33,854 bases of DNA from an uncultured Roseibacillus sp. (GTDB lineage: Bacteria; Verrucomicrobiota; Verrucomicrobiia; Verrucomicrobiales; Akkermansiaceae): contig CALFBF010000007.1 of assembly GCA_937949965.1 (NCBI GenBank), forward strand, positions 1 through 33,854. Reading direction: 5' to 3'. Shown one piece after another: positions 1 to 7,655 of the stretch. The notes under the pieces were generated by a model that did no database searches, had not been told where the DNA came from, and saw nothing but the letters and a program-made list of their open reading frames with translations. The position numbers were made by a program, and so were the translations under genes. Each line of letters starts with the position of its first letter. Within the stretch, counting starts at the first letter, position 1.

Positions 1-381
1 GGCATTCGCGGCGGCATCACCCATTCGATCAGCATCTACGATTACGCCAATCTTCCAGGTCCCTGCAGGGGCCGCGAGGTGAAAGGGTTTTTCCAGTTCG
101 CGCATTTGCTCTACTCGGATCTGACGTGAACGCGATTTCGGCCGCACAATGCGCACAAATTCTCCTTGGAGTTCGTCGAGCGATTTTGGCTCCACCGCAA
201 CGGGCTCACCCCAGAGATCGTTGCCAGCTTCCTCCGGCTTATTGAGATGCTGAATCAGACTAGCCGCTAGCTCAGTCTTACCACTCCCCGGAGGGCCGCT
301 TAGGATCAAAGCATGCGCTAAACGGCCCCGCTCGTGGGCAGATTCTAATAATTCGCGGGCTGCAGCCACCTTCATCGGCAT
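1..381 (-). CDS. holB: DNA polymerase III subunit delta' (N-terminal part, runs off the window)
   Basis: The reverse strand reads open from about 483 down to base 1, so only the N-terminal part of the protein is here. It carries a Walker A motif GPPGSGKTE after the typical lead-in RGRLAHALILS. Further on come RQIRVEQMRELEK and a segment ending in VIVDADRMGDAAANA, which matches the Walker B region of clamp-loader delta' subunits, where the last Glu is replaced. The family delta' subunit is a structural part of the replicative clamp loader. I chose the ATG at 381; a second ATG lies at 375, and a TTG at 483 would add about 34 residues. Neither start has a Shine-Dalgarno sequence. The gene is divergent from fabH with about 100 bases between starts. 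Family assignment is good, but RuvB/DnaX-like AAA+ relatives cannot be fully excluded from a fragment. Confidence 0.8.
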   Translation of the reverse strand, partial: MPMKVAAARELLESAHERGRLAHALILSGPPGSGKTELAASLIQHLNKPEEAGNDLWGEPVAVEPKSLDELQGEFVRIVRPKSRSRQIRVEQMRELEKPFHLAAPAGTWKIGVIVDADRMGDAAANA

Positions 382-483
382 GGGGAGAAGATTGGCCAGA
401 ATAGGAGATGATTCAACCCTCGTTTCATTGCTGACTCCCCCCTTGCCAGATGGCTCAGAAGCAACGAGACTCCCGCCATTCAA

Positions 484-1497
484 ATGAGCACATCGACCAG
501 CAAACCTGAGTCCCAAAACCCCGTCATGATCGCCGGCACGGGAAGTTACCTTCCCGAGAAAGTCCTTACCAATGCTGAGCTGGAGTCCCTCGTCGAGACC
601 TCCGACGAGTGGATCACCTCGCGCACTGGCATCAAAGAACGCCGCATTGCCGCCGAGGATGAATTCACCTCCCACATGGCGACCAAAGCAGCCGAAAAAG
701 CGCTCGAACAAGCTGAAATCGCGCCCGAGGACGTGCAGCTCATCATTGTGGCCACCATTACGCCCGACACCCTCACCCCTGCGACCGCGTGCTATGTGCA
801 GCAGAATCTAGGCAGTCTCCAAGCAGTTGCTTTCGATATTTCAGCCGCTTGTTCGGGATTCATCTACGCGATGAAAATTGCGAAGCGTCTCATCTCAGAT
901 GGGGCTTTTGAAAACGCGCTCATTATCGGGGCCGAAAAGCTTTCCTCCTTTGTGAACTGGGAAGATCGGAATACCTGTATCCTCTTTGGAGACGGAGCTG
1001 GAGCGGCAGTCTTGCGACGCTCCAAAGAAGGCGAAGGCAACATTATCTCCACCGATATCGGCACCGATGGTCGCCAGACTCACTTGCTCAACATCCCCGG
1101 AGGAGGATCAGCTTGCCCGATTACGATTGAAAATGCTGATCAGCGTTTAGCATCGCTCGCCATGCTGGGGAAAGAAGTCTTCAAACATGCCGTCACGCGG
1201 ATGAAGCAGTCTGCTGAGACTGTGCTCGAGCGCGCAAACATTCAACCGGAAGACGTCAAACTGATCGTCCCCCATCAAGCGAACCTCCGCATCATTGACG
1301 CCATCGCCGATCGGCTCACCGTGCCCAAGGAGCGAGTGTTCACCAATCTGCAGAAATACGGAAACACTTCTGCTGCCGCAGTCGCCATCGCTCTCGACGA
1401 AGCCCATCGAACAGGTCGCTTTGAGCGCGGAGATAACATCGTGCTAGTCGTTTTCGGGGCCGGCCTCACCTGGGCTGCCGCCGCGATTGAGTGGTAG
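484..1497 (+). CDS. fabH: 3-oxoacyl-[acyl-carrier-protein] synthase III (KAS III)
   Basis: This 337-residue protein condenses acetyl-CoA with malonyl-ACP to start fatty acid synthesis in the cytoplasm. The Cys-His-Asn triad of the FabH family is visible: Cys123 in DISAACSGF, His264 in VPHQANLRI and Asn294 in YGNTSAAA. The glycine-rich C-terminus VVFGAGLTWAAA is also typical. The first 14 residues (Ser/Thr/Pro-rich) precede the usual FabH start, so translation from Met15 is possible; no Shine-Dalgarno sequence decides it. The gene stands alone: it is divergent from holB and convergent with the PDZ-protein gene only 18 bases downstream. The usual rpmF-plsX-fabH arrangement is not seen inside the window. 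Confidence 0.95.
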   Translation: MSTSTSKPESQNPVMIAGTGSYLPEKVLTNAELESLVETSDEWITSRTGIKERRIAAEDEFTSHMATKAAEKALEQAEIAPEDVQLIIVATITPDTLTPATACYVQQNLGSLQAVAFDISAACSGFIYAMKIAKRLISDGAFENALIIGAEKLSSFVNWEDRNTCILFGDGAGAAVLRRSKEGEGNIISTDIGTDGRQTHLLNIPGGGSACPITIENADQRLASLAMLGKEVFKHAVTRMKQSAETVLERANIQPEDVKLIVPHQANLRIIDAIADRLTVPKERVFTNLQKYGNTSAAAVAIALDEAHRTGRFERGDNIVLVVFGAGLTWAAAAIEW

Positions 1498-1515
1498 TTT
1501 TCGAATGAGAAAGCC

Positions 1516-2445
1516 TTAGCCCTCTTCCTCCACGGTCTCTAATTCCACCGTGGTAGCGGGAGGAGTCACCGGAACGAGTTCAGGCACGACTTCGACTTCT
1601 AACAACTCAGTTTCGCGAAGAAACTTAACAGATGCCTTTTCGTCTTCTCGAAGATAGAAAAAAGCATTCAAAGCTTCCGCGTAATTTCGCACCAGACGAG
1701 GGCCAATTTGCAGGAGAATATCCCCTTTCACGATTCCGGCCTTGGCTGCGGGAGAAGCAGAGCGTACTCCTTGCACGATCGCGAACGGGTCGCTTGCGAG
1801 GAGTTCGACCCCAAACCAACTGCGCTGCACGACCCCATCAACGACGGTCGCTTCTTGAATACGAGCCACAACCTCCACAGGATAAGCAAAGCTACCGTTC
1901 CCAAACTCGCTGGCACTGCGGTAGTTGATCGCTACCAGACGGCCAGCAGAATCAAAAAAAGGATGACCCAAGAACGGGCGCGTGTCGGACTGATGATGAA
2001 CGCGGAAGAGCTCTAACGGAAGAGGTTGATCTTTATATTCGCTCTCTCGACTCACAAAACGTGAAAGAGAAGTGTCACCCTCGACTGCGAGATAGAGAGG
2101 GCTCCCTTGTTGAAGTAATAGAGAGCTGCCCAACTCAACGGGCTTACTCTTCTCCCCCTCCAACAATGGAACACGGACAAGAGTCAATCGGCTGACCGGA
2201 TCATGGGCGACAAGCTCAACCTCTTGATCGAGATAACGCCCACTCCGGAAGTCTACCATAGACTCCGTGACCGCAACACCGAGTCCTTCTTCATCTAAGA
2301 ACACAAGCTCGGAACGGATTTGCCCCGGACCTTCCTTGCGATCAAATAAAATCGCGACGACTGTTTCTTGTGCAATAAGGCCTACTCCACCGAAAAGGCT
2401 GAAGAAACTGATAAGAAGAAAGAGAGTGAGTCTCCTAGAATTCAC
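1516..2445 (-). CDS. Secreted HtrA-like pseudoprotease with C-terminal PDZ domain
   Basis: I take the GTG at 2445 as the start, giving 309 residues that begin with a signal peptide (SRR, then hydrophobic residues about 6-25). The frame stays open upstream to 2793, but that part is the shadow of the neighbouring gene. Residues about 45-195 resemble a trypsin-like HtrA fold: ELVAHDPVSRLTLVRV resembles the Asp-containing segment. The serine region reads LGHPFFDSAGRLVAINY, with no GNSGGP, and no catalytic His is visible. A PDZ domain follows (about 210-288, SPAAKAGIVKGDILLQIG). The acidic tail ends in VEEEG. The gene overlaps the anti-sigma-like gene by 11 bases, so the two are probably translationally coupled. 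The likely role is envelope-stress sensing or chaperoning in the periplasm, not proteolysis; this is inference. Confidence 0.7.
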   Translation of the reverse strand: MNSRRLTLFLLISFFSLFGGVGLIAQETVVAILFDRKEGPGQIRSELVFLDEEGLGVAVTESMVDFRSGRYLDQEVELVAHDPVSRLTLVRVPLLEGEKSKPVELGSSLLLQQGSPLYLAVEGDTSLSRFVSRESEYKDQPLPLELFRVHHQSDTRPFLGHPFFDSAGRLVAINYRSASEFGNGSFAYPVEVVARIQEATVVDGVVQRSWFGVELLASDPFAIVQGVRSASPAAKAGIVKGDILLQIGPRLVRNYAEALNAFFYLREDEKASVKFLRETELLEVEVVPELVPVTPPATTVELETVEEEG

Positions 2446-2863
2446 TGGGAAGGATTTCCAAAACTTCCTCACTACGATCTTTGGAAGGATCGTTTGCACG
2501 CTCAGAGCCAAGCTCGACATGCTGAAGCTTACTGCCTTGGGGTAAGAAATCTTCCGTTTCTTTAGCGACATTAGAAGACTTGGAACCGCTACCGACGGTG
2601 CCAAAGAATGCCAATGCGAGGACCGCGTAAGCCACTCCTGCTCCCACAGCCCACTTGGCCGCGCCCAAATCTTGGAACCATTCTGCGAAACGGCTCCAAA
2701 CAGTAGCTTTCTGACTGCTGCGAGCGTCTTCACGTTGACGACGGTGAAATTCGTCCAAAAAGTCTTCAAAATACCCATCCGTTGGCTGCTCATAATTTTT
2801 GAGACGCAAAAGCTTTTGCAAATCTTCGAGCTCTTCTGCGGGAATGTCTTGAGGGTGAGTCAT
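2435..2863 (-). CDS. Anti-sigma-factor-like single-pass membrane protein
   Basis: The 142-residue protein has a charged N-terminal part with LEDLQKLLRLKNYEQP and GYFEDFLDEFHRRQR (residues 13-44). One transmembrane segment follows at about 70-90, then an extracytoplasmic acidic tail to 142. This layout (cytoplasmic helical domain, one TM segment, short outer domain), directly downstream of an ECF sigma gene, fits an anti-sigma factor. I recognise no named anti-sigma domain such as RseA or a zinc-binding HxxxCxxC motif, so the assignment rests mainly on topology and position. It starts 46 bases after the sigma factor stop and overlaps the PDZ-protein gene by 11 bases. No Shine-Dalgarno sequence is seen. 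Confidence 0.65.
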   Translation of the reverse strand: MTHPQDIPAEELEDLQKLLRLKNYEQPTDGYFEDFLDEFHRRQREDARSSQKATVWSRFAEWFQDLGAAKWAVGAGVAYAVLALAFFGTVGSGSKSSNVAKETEDFLPQGSKLQHVELGSERANDPSKDRSEEVLEILPSEF

Positions 2864-2909
2864 GCGGGGAATTAGAACGATATTAAAACAATCAATTACT
2901 TTAGCAACC

Positions 2910-3512
2910 TTAAATTTTAGCAGCCTTCAGCCGAAATTCTTCGAGATGTCCTTGCAATTGTTTATGGGCATAAAAGAGACGTGAGCGAACCGTGCCTTCA
3001 GAAACACCGAGGATTCGGCTAATTTCTGCGTGAGGGATTCCTTGAATATCAAACATGATTACCACTGCTCTATGATCCTTGGACAACGCTTGAATGGCTT
3101 CGTTCAATTTTTCTTGCAGAGAGTGAACATCGCTTTGTTGTCTCGGATTAGCGCGGTTGGAATAGTCGACGAAAGCAGGGTCATTCTGAATCCCAGAATC
3201 GACCTCATCCAAGCTGCTTGCCATTCTCCTCTTCCTTTTCTTAAGGAAGTTGAGCGTCATGTTGGTAGCGATGGCGTAGATCCAAGTATAAAAAGTCGAT
3301 TTCCCTTGAAAGCGTCCCAAAGAGCGAAAGGCCTTGGCAAAGACATCCTGCATCAGGTCATTGGTGTCGTCCTTGTTGGACGTCATATTGTAGATCAGCC
3401 CATAAATTTTGGGGCTATACTTCATAATCAATTCGTCGAAGGCGCGGGTGTCGCCTCCTTGCGCTCGTTGGACTAAGTCCAGATCAGGGTCAATTTTAGG
3501 CGAAACAGTCAT
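2910..3512 (-). CDS. ECF-family RNA polymerase sigma factor (sigma-70 group 4)
   Basis: The 200-residue protein has the two ECF domains. Region 2 spans about 12-95, with FDELIMKYSPKIYGLIYNM, DLMQDVFAKAFRSLGRF and FYTWIYAIATNMTLNFL. Region 4 spans about 132-190, with the helix-turn-helix IPHAEISRILGVSEGTVRSRLF. The linker (about 98-130) is long and polar. It should direct RNA polymerase to a small regulon, probably including its own operon with the anti-sigma-like and PDZ genes downstream. The 175-base gap upstream (3513-3687) contains a perfect TTGACA on the minus strand at 3566-3571, but I could not pair it with a convincing -10 box. Assignment to the family is firm; the inducing signal is unknown. 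Confidence 0.92.
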   Translation of the reverse strand: MTVSPKIDPDLDLVQRAQGGDTRAFDELIMKYSPKIYGLIYNMTSNKDDTNDLMQDVFAKAFRSLGRFQGKSTFYTWIYAIATNMTLNFLKKRKRRMASSLDEVDSGIQNDPAFVDYSNRANPRQQSDVHSLQEKLNEAIQALSKDHRAVVIMFDIQGIPHAEISRILGVSEGTVRSRLFYAHKQLQGHLEEFRLKAAKI

Positions 3513-3687
3513 CCAATTTTAAAAATAACAAGGGGTGAAGAGAGCGTTATGAACTCCCTTGCCAGTGTCAAAAGGAGACCACGCGTTGTGTGGCATCCTA
3601 ACATTAAAACCTAAGGTTCTCCCGTCAACGTCTAGAATCTGTCTTGCTCCTCTGATTCCTTCGATCAGTAAGGCAAGCGTTTCGACA

Positions 3688-4668
3688 CTACCTTGTCTTT
3701 GTAACCGCAACAACCACTCCCTCACAATTCATTAGGATTGGTTTTTCCACTTTTACCTGAACTGAACGAGCTTGAAACTGATCCACTACAAGGTCCGCAA
3801 TTTCTTCCGCTAAAGTCTCAATCAGTTTACGAGGGCGAGAAGCAGCTAGTTCTTTGATAGCCTCTGTCACTTGGTAATAGTCAATCGTTCCGGCGAGATC
3901 GTCAGACAAACCAAGAAGCCCATCACGGGTCTCGATCTGGAGACTAATCTTCAAGTCTTGAGACTTCTCTCTCTCCTCATCAGGAACGCCTATGAAAACA
4001 GGAACTCTGAGCTTATTAACTACGATATCTGGTCTCGGCTCGGAAGACACAGGAGCGCAAAAGTCAGGCAAACCACCCACATTAGGTAAAATCATATTCG
4101 GGCCTGCCTGAGCCAATCGATCCACCGGATCATACCCCGAAGTAACCGCAACCGCAGTCAACCCACCTGCCTGAGCGGCGTGGATATCGTGAACCATGTC
4201 TCCAACATAAGCGGTTTCTTCTTGCCTCAATCCGTGATCTTGGACGACCTCTATCATTGTTCGGCGCTTGTCCAAGACACCTCCGTAGATGGCCTCGAAG
4301 AAGGGAGTGAGCCCGAAGGCTTCCCCCTGCCGTTGCAGCGCTTCTTCATTCATACTCGAAAGAACTAACAGACGCAGCCCTTGCCGTTGAGCTTGGCGGA
4401 GAAATTCGCGTGTCGGAGCTAAGGGCTGCACCAGATGCTCCGCCTCCAAAAAGGCTTCTTTGAAAATGACCTCCAACTGTTCTAGCTCGATTTCGGGTAA
4501 AAATTCTTTGTAGAAATCGGGATAAGGAAGTCGGAAGTCACGACGAAATTCCTCCGTAGTAAATGCCTCTTTCCCAAACTTTTCGAAAACAACGTTAGTG
4601 GCAATGAGAGTCGCGGTGAAGTCATCGACCAAGGTGCCAGACCAATCGAGTATTAGGTTTCGAATCAT
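3688..4668 (-). CDS. HAD-family hydrolase fused to dihydroneopterin aldolase (FolB-like)
   Basis: This 326-residue protein has two domains. Residues 1-205 form a HAD-superfamily domain: motif I is DWSGTLVDD (Asp8), motif II is near LVLSSMNEE (about 102-110), Lys134 lies in VLDKRRT, and motif IV is VGDMVHDIHAA (Asp157, Asp161). Motif I has Ser10 where phosphatases usually carry the second Asp. Residues 214-326 match FolB: VPVFIGVPDEERE (Glu region), IDYYQVTEAI, LIETLAEEIADLV and KVEKPI, with a Lys at the usual catalytic place. FolB converts 7,8-dihydroneopterin to 6-hydroxymethyl-dihydropterin in folate synthesis. Dihydroneopterin phosphate must first be dephosphorylated, so the HAD half could supply that step (inference). 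The gene lies 28 bases after dciA on the same strand and is probably cotranscribed with it. Confidence 0.8.
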   Translation of the reverse strand: MIRNLILDWSGTLVDDFTATLIATNVVFEKFGKEAFTTEEFRRDFRLPYPDFYKEFLPEIELEQLEVIFKEAFLEAEHLVQPLAPTREFLRQAQRQGLRLLVLSSMNEEALQRQGEAFGLTPFFEAIYGGVLDKRRTMIEVVQDHGLRQEETAYVGDMVHDIHAAQAGGLTAVAVTSGYDPVDRLAQAGPNMILPNVGGLPDFCAPVSSEPRPDIVVNKLRVPVFIGVPDEEREKSQDLKISLQIETRDGLLGLSDDLAGTIDYYQVTEAIKELAASRPRKLIETLAEEIADLVVDQFQARSVQVKVEKPILMNCEGVVVAVTKTR

Positions 4669-4696
4669 AGTAGACGTTTACAGTGAGGGTTGAGAA

Positions 4697-5074
4697 TTAA
4701 CCGGAGATGAGACGAATCTCGCGCACAACCTCACGTCCGAGTTCTCGCTGCACCTTCCCTAAGAGCTGTCCTCGGGATTGTTCGAGGTGGAAGCGCATTG
4801 CCGGTTGAATCACGCGGAGAAGAAGCACTCCACGCTTGAGAGAAATGACCTCGGTCTGAGTGGAGACGAAGTCACCTGCGACTTTTTTCCAGCTTTCCCT
4901 GATTTGGCCTTCCTCGACTCCCTCTGCCATTTTAAATCCGGCAAGGATGTCGCTGACCCAGTCGGCAGCTTTGGAGCAATTCTTCTCAGTAGGCATTGGG
5001 GTCTCCCCTCCCTGCCAATCACGAACTACCGAGCGAGTATAATGAGCCCGTCGCTTCTCGCGGGCTTTCTTCAT
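4697..5074 (-). CDS. dciA: DUF721 protein, DciA-like replicative helicase loader
   Basis: The 125-residue protein ends in a DUF721/DciA domain (about 40-125). It shows IRESWKKVAGDFVSTQTEV, then RGVLLLRVIQPAMRFHLE and LLGKVQRELGREVVREIRL, the family pattern W..v.G......t....l..g.L.v.v....w...L. DciA proteins load the DnaB helicase in most bacteria that lack DnaC or DnaI. The N-terminal 35 residues are basic. The start overlaps the stop of the ferredoxin gene as ATGA (5071-5074), so translation is probably coupled. The HAD/FolB fusion gene follows 28 bases after the stop. Confidence 0.82.
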   Translation of the reverse strand: MKKAREKRRAHYTRSVVRDWQGGETPMPTEKNCSKAADWVSDILAGFKMAEGVEEGQIRESWKKVAGDFVSTQTEVISLKRGVLLLRVIQPAMRFHLEQSRGQLLGKVQRELGREVVREIRLISG

Positions 5075-5304
5075 GCGCCGTCGTCGCCAATGGCTTCAAC
5101 AGGGCATCCTTCCATTGCTTCCTCGCACTGCTCACGCTCTTCATCGCTTTCAGGCTGCTTGAAGACATAGGAGTAACCTTCGTCTTCCTGCCGGGTAAAA
5201 TTAGCCGGAGCAGTCTCCCGACAGAGGTCACAATCAATGCATTGGGTATCAACGTAAAACTCACCCTTGATGTTTTCTTCGTGCTTATCGTCGTTATCTG
5301 CCAT
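5071..5304 (-). CDS. Small [4Fe-4S] ferredoxin
   Basis: I use the ATG at 5304 (77 residues); the frame extends to 5358, but the first 18 residues of that version look non-coding. The protein has CIDCDLC (Cys22, Cys25, Cys28), followed by ETAPANF and, near the C-terminus, Cys67 in EGCPVEAI. This is the pattern of a one-cluster [4Fe-4S] ferredoxin, with an extra Cys60 that may form a disulfide as in related proteins. It is very acidic (many Asp/Glu), as expected for a soluble electron carrier. It overlaps dciA by four bases. The redox partner is unknown; the ferredoxin-type nitrite reductase encoded in this window is one possible client, but nothing in the sequence proves it. Confidence 0.85.
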   Translation of the reverse strand: MADNDDKHEENIKGEFYVDTQCIDCDLCRETAPANFTRQEDEGYSYVFKQPESDEEREQCEEAMEGCPVEAIGDDGA

Positions 5305-5363
5305 TTTTTTAGCTACGCTAGTTTCTGAAGATGTCAGCCAACTCTGGCCTCGTTGCAATGATT

Positions 5364-5392
5364 TTTTAAGTCTTTCTAAAATTCTTTTTCAA
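5364..5392 (-). promoter_or_regulatory. Possible sigma-70 promoter for ferredoxin-dciA-HAD/FolB
   Basis: On the minus strand TTGAAA (5387-5392) is followed after 17 bases by TTAAAA (5364-5369). It lies about 60 bases upstream of the ferredoxin start in the AT-rich divergent region. The -10 box is weak, so this is only a candidate. Confidence 0.3.
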
Positions 5393-5446
5393 AAATTTCC
5401 AAGCTAGCCAACCCTCCCTATTCTGGCTTAACCTCATGCACATAAT

Positions 5447-6634
5447 ATGAGGCGTCGCCGAAAGCGTAAGAAAAACGATAATCAGAGCTCCGAAAACGAG
5501 TTGCTCAACGAAGCTCCTGACCACTCATCTAAAAAACCTTCGCTCAATTCTTCTGCAACTAAACCGTTTGCCGAAAGCCTTCATCTCCCCCAAAAAACGG
5601 GTCCCATTGACAGGTTGGGTGAAATTGATGACCCCGAACAAAACTCGACTTACGCAATCAACAAAGAATTTTCCCTTCCTTCAGCCGAAGATAGAAAACA
5701 GCTCCGGGCCAGCCGCATTGTCAGAGAAGGCTCCAATCTAGAAGAACCCGAACCCTCTCCATCCAAGACCCGCTCCACTCCTCTCGACGCCCGAGCTGAA
5801 CTCCAGAAAAGACGAAGCGAGAAATCAATAAAAGCCTCATTACCAATCGCACCAAATACGGATGAACTCAGAAAGCTCGATGAGGACGATCTGATGAGTG
5901 AAAATTCACTCCAACCAGTCGCAGTGACCAGCCCTGTCACAGTCTCCGCCTCAATCCCCGAACTTGAGACGACACCTACGCCATCCTCCTCTGTTCCGGA
6001 GGAAATTGATGAAGATCCCGTCGTTCACTCCTTCCGAGGGTGGCTTAAACGGACTCTTGCTTCGCTTTCTTTGTTAGAACAAGCCTCTGTCGGACTCTTA
6101 ATTATTACTCTTCTAGTTGCCGCCTTTTGGTCTACCTCCGTTGTTTCGGCACGCATTCCTAACACCATCATTGCCTCTAAGCTCCGCTACCCGTTGAAGG
6201 GAGAATCAGTGGTAGTCGCAAACTACGAATCTTACTGGCGCAAGCCGATCCGCGAAGGAGCCTCTGCAGACGAAGGAGTATCCAGTAACATCCAAATCAT
6301 TCCAGTCGTCGAACTCACCCTGGCAGCTGAGTCCAAGGCCAAAGCTCTTCGCTTTTTGTTCCGTAATGAGGATGGTCGTTACGTGGGAGACTCCACAACC
6401 GTCACAATTTCTGGATCAAACTATCAACCCGCCATCGACGTCACGGCCGTTACTTCGGGCAAGAAAGCAATCATCCGCTCTACTACTGGGTTCGAATTCG
6501 AAGGCGAACTCATCGCTTACCTTGCCGACGACGACTTCCAATGGGAGGTTGTCATTCTCGAATCCAAAGATGGCAAAACTTTTACCGAATTTATGGCGAT
6601 TCCTATTTCCGCCAATCGTAGAGAGCAATCATGA
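5447..6634 (+). CDS. Unknown single-pass membrane protein with disordered basic N-terminus
   Basis: I do not recognise a family. The 395-residue protein begins with an Arg/Lys-rich stretch (MRRRRKRKK). A long polar, probably disordered region rich in Ser, Pro, Glu and Lys follows (10-195), then one transmembrane segment (about 212-235, LLIITLLVAAFW). A C-terminal domain of about 155 residues (240-395) has beta-strand-like patterns such as IQIIPVVELTLAAESKAKALRFLF. The topology suggests a cytoplasmic tail and an outer folded domain. Its stop overlaps the chdC start as ATGA (6631-6634), which indicates translational coupling with coproheme decarboxylase. A role around heme synthesis or cytochromes is therefore possible but not shown. 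The divergent region upstream holds CATAAT directly before the ATG. Confidence 0.75.
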   Translation: MRRRRKRKKNDNQSSENELLNEAPDHSSKKPSLNSSATKPFAESLHLPQKTGPIDRLGEIDDPEQNSTYAINKEFSLPSAEDRKQLRASRIVREGSNLEEPEPSPSKTRSTPLDARAELQKRRSEKSIKASLPIAPNTDELRKLDEDDLMSENSLQPVAVTSPVTVSASIPELETTPTPSSSVPEEIDEDPVVHSFRGWLKRTLASLSLLEQASVGLLIITLLVAAFWSTSVVSARIPNTIIASKLRYPLKGESVVVANYESYWRKPIREGASADEGVSSNIQIIPVVELTLAAESKAKALRFLFRNEDGRYVGDSTTVTISGSNYQPAIDVTAVTSGKKAIIRSTTGFEFEGELIAYLADDDFQWEVVILESKDGKTFTEFMAIPISANRREQS

Positions 6635-7467
6635 CTGAAACATCCCAGACCACTGGTGTCCGTCCGGAAGAAGGCTGGCACGTACTCCACCTTTACTACC
6701 AAATCGATCACGCCCAGTGGGCTACTCTTTCGCGCGATAAGCAATTGGAAGCTAAAACCAATCTAACAGAGCTGATTCAAGAGATTCGATCTTTTCCTGA
6801 CACTCAGCTGTTAGCTTTTGCCGTGACTACCCCGAAGGCGGACATCGGCTTTATGCTACTGACTCCTGATCTAGTAACTGCTACCCACTTCGAGAAGCGT
6901 CTTTCTCTTTCGCTCGGGCCCGACGTCTTAGCTCCGACCTACTCCTACCTCTCACAAACCGAACGCTCAGAATACACCACTACTCGGGATCAGTATGCAG
7001 CTGATACCTTGATCAAGGAAAAGGGATTGAGCGAAGGTTCCGGTGAATTCGAAGCTGCTCTTAAAGAATTTGACGAGCGAATGGAGAAGTATACTCAGCA
7101 TCGCCTCTACCCCGTTCTCCCTGACTGGCCAGTGGTCTGCTTCTACCCCATGTCCAAGCGCCGCGGGAGTCATCCTGACTACAATTGGTATAGCACCGAA
7201 TCCTCCGAACGCCGTGAACTCATGAAGGGGCACGCCACCACGGGAAGAAAGTATGCTGGCAAGATTCTCCAACTCATCTCGGGCTCTACCGGCCTTGATG
7301 AGCACGAATGGGGAGTCACTCTCTTGGCACATGACACCTACCAGATCAAAGCCATCGTCTACGAAATGAGGTTCGACGCCGTATCTGCACGATACGGTGA
7401 ATTTGGAGACTTCTACATCGGACTCCAGCTCCCCCTCGACGAACTTTTCCGTCGAATCTGTCTTTAA
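6631..7467 (+). CDS. chdC: Coproheme decarboxylase (chlorite dismutase family)
   Basis: The 278-residue protein matches HemQ/ChdC, which decarboxylates two propionates of coproheme III to make heme b in the coproporphyrin-dependent pathway. Characteristic segments are FYPMSKRRG (Tyr172 as the likely catalytic Tyr, Lys176), YNWYSTESSERRELMKGH with His201 as the probable axial heme ligand, GRKYAGKILQLISGSTGLD, and the C-terminal EWGVTLLAHD and YEMRFDAVSARYGEFG. The region 112-160 is charged and lengthens the usual linker between the two ferredoxin-like halves. Translation is coupled to the upstream membrane-protein gene by an ATGA overlap. The presence of ChdC implies that this organism uses the coproporphyrin route to heme, unless the protein is a detoxifying relative. 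Confidence 0.92.
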   Translation: MTETSQTTGVRPEEGWHVLHLYYQIDHAQWATLSRDKQLEAKTNLTELIQEIRSFPDTQLLAFAVTTPKADIGFMLLTPDLVTATHFEKRLSLSLGPDVLAPTYSYLSQTERSEYTTTRDQYAADTLIKEKGLSEGSGEFEAALKEFDERMEKYTQHRLYPVLPDWPVVCFYPMSKRRGSHPDYNWYSTESSERRELMKGHATTGRKYAGKILQLISGSTGLDEHEWGVTLLAHDTYQIKAIVYEMRFDAVSARYGEFGDFYIGLQLPLDELFRRICL

Positions 7468-7491
7468 ACGGCAGCCATGAATCCAACTCAT

Positions 7492-7516
7492 CGAATCAAT
7501 CGAACAGGTTGATTCG
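7492..7516. repeat. Inverted repeat downstream of chdC
   Basis: CGAATCAA (7492-7499) and TTGATTCG (7509-7516) are perfect reverse complements separated by nine bases, 24 bases after the chdC stop. There is no T-run after it, so it is not a classical intrinsic terminator. It may be a weak terminator, an RNA-stabilising hairpin or an operator. Confidence 0.45.
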
Positions 7517-7587
7517 TAAAAGAGAACATCGCTAAATCACTCCTTCTCTCAAAGGAGTTCGTAAGCGAAGCTATGCCCCAAAAAAGT

Positions 7588-7610
7588 AATCATGAATTTG
7601 GCTCATGATT
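7588..7610. promoter_or_regulatory. Palindrome upstream of the nitrate operon promoter
   Basis: AATCATGA (7588-7595) and TCATGATT (7603-7610) are perfect reverse complements with a seven-base spacer. The palindrome ends 46 bases upstream of the sigma-54 -24 element, so it could be the binding site of an activator or repressor of nitrate assimilation. It does not match the NtrC consensus. Its function is inferred from position only. Confidence 0.45.
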
Positions 7611-7655
7611 CTTATGGTTTCTCTTCTATCCTTTTCTTAGTCCAGACTGAGGACT

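Noticed and set aside
2446-2793. Upstream in-frame extension of the PDZ protein to 2793
   Set aside because: It is antisense-free but out-of-frame shadow of the anti-sigma-like gene on the same strand; the signal peptide begins at the GTG at 2445 and the extension has no domain character.
3519-3725. 68-codon open frame between the ECF sigma gene and the HAD/FolB fusion
   Set aside because: It overlaps the end of the fusion gene, has no start signal or recognisable motif, and the region is better explained as the sigma factor's promoter region.
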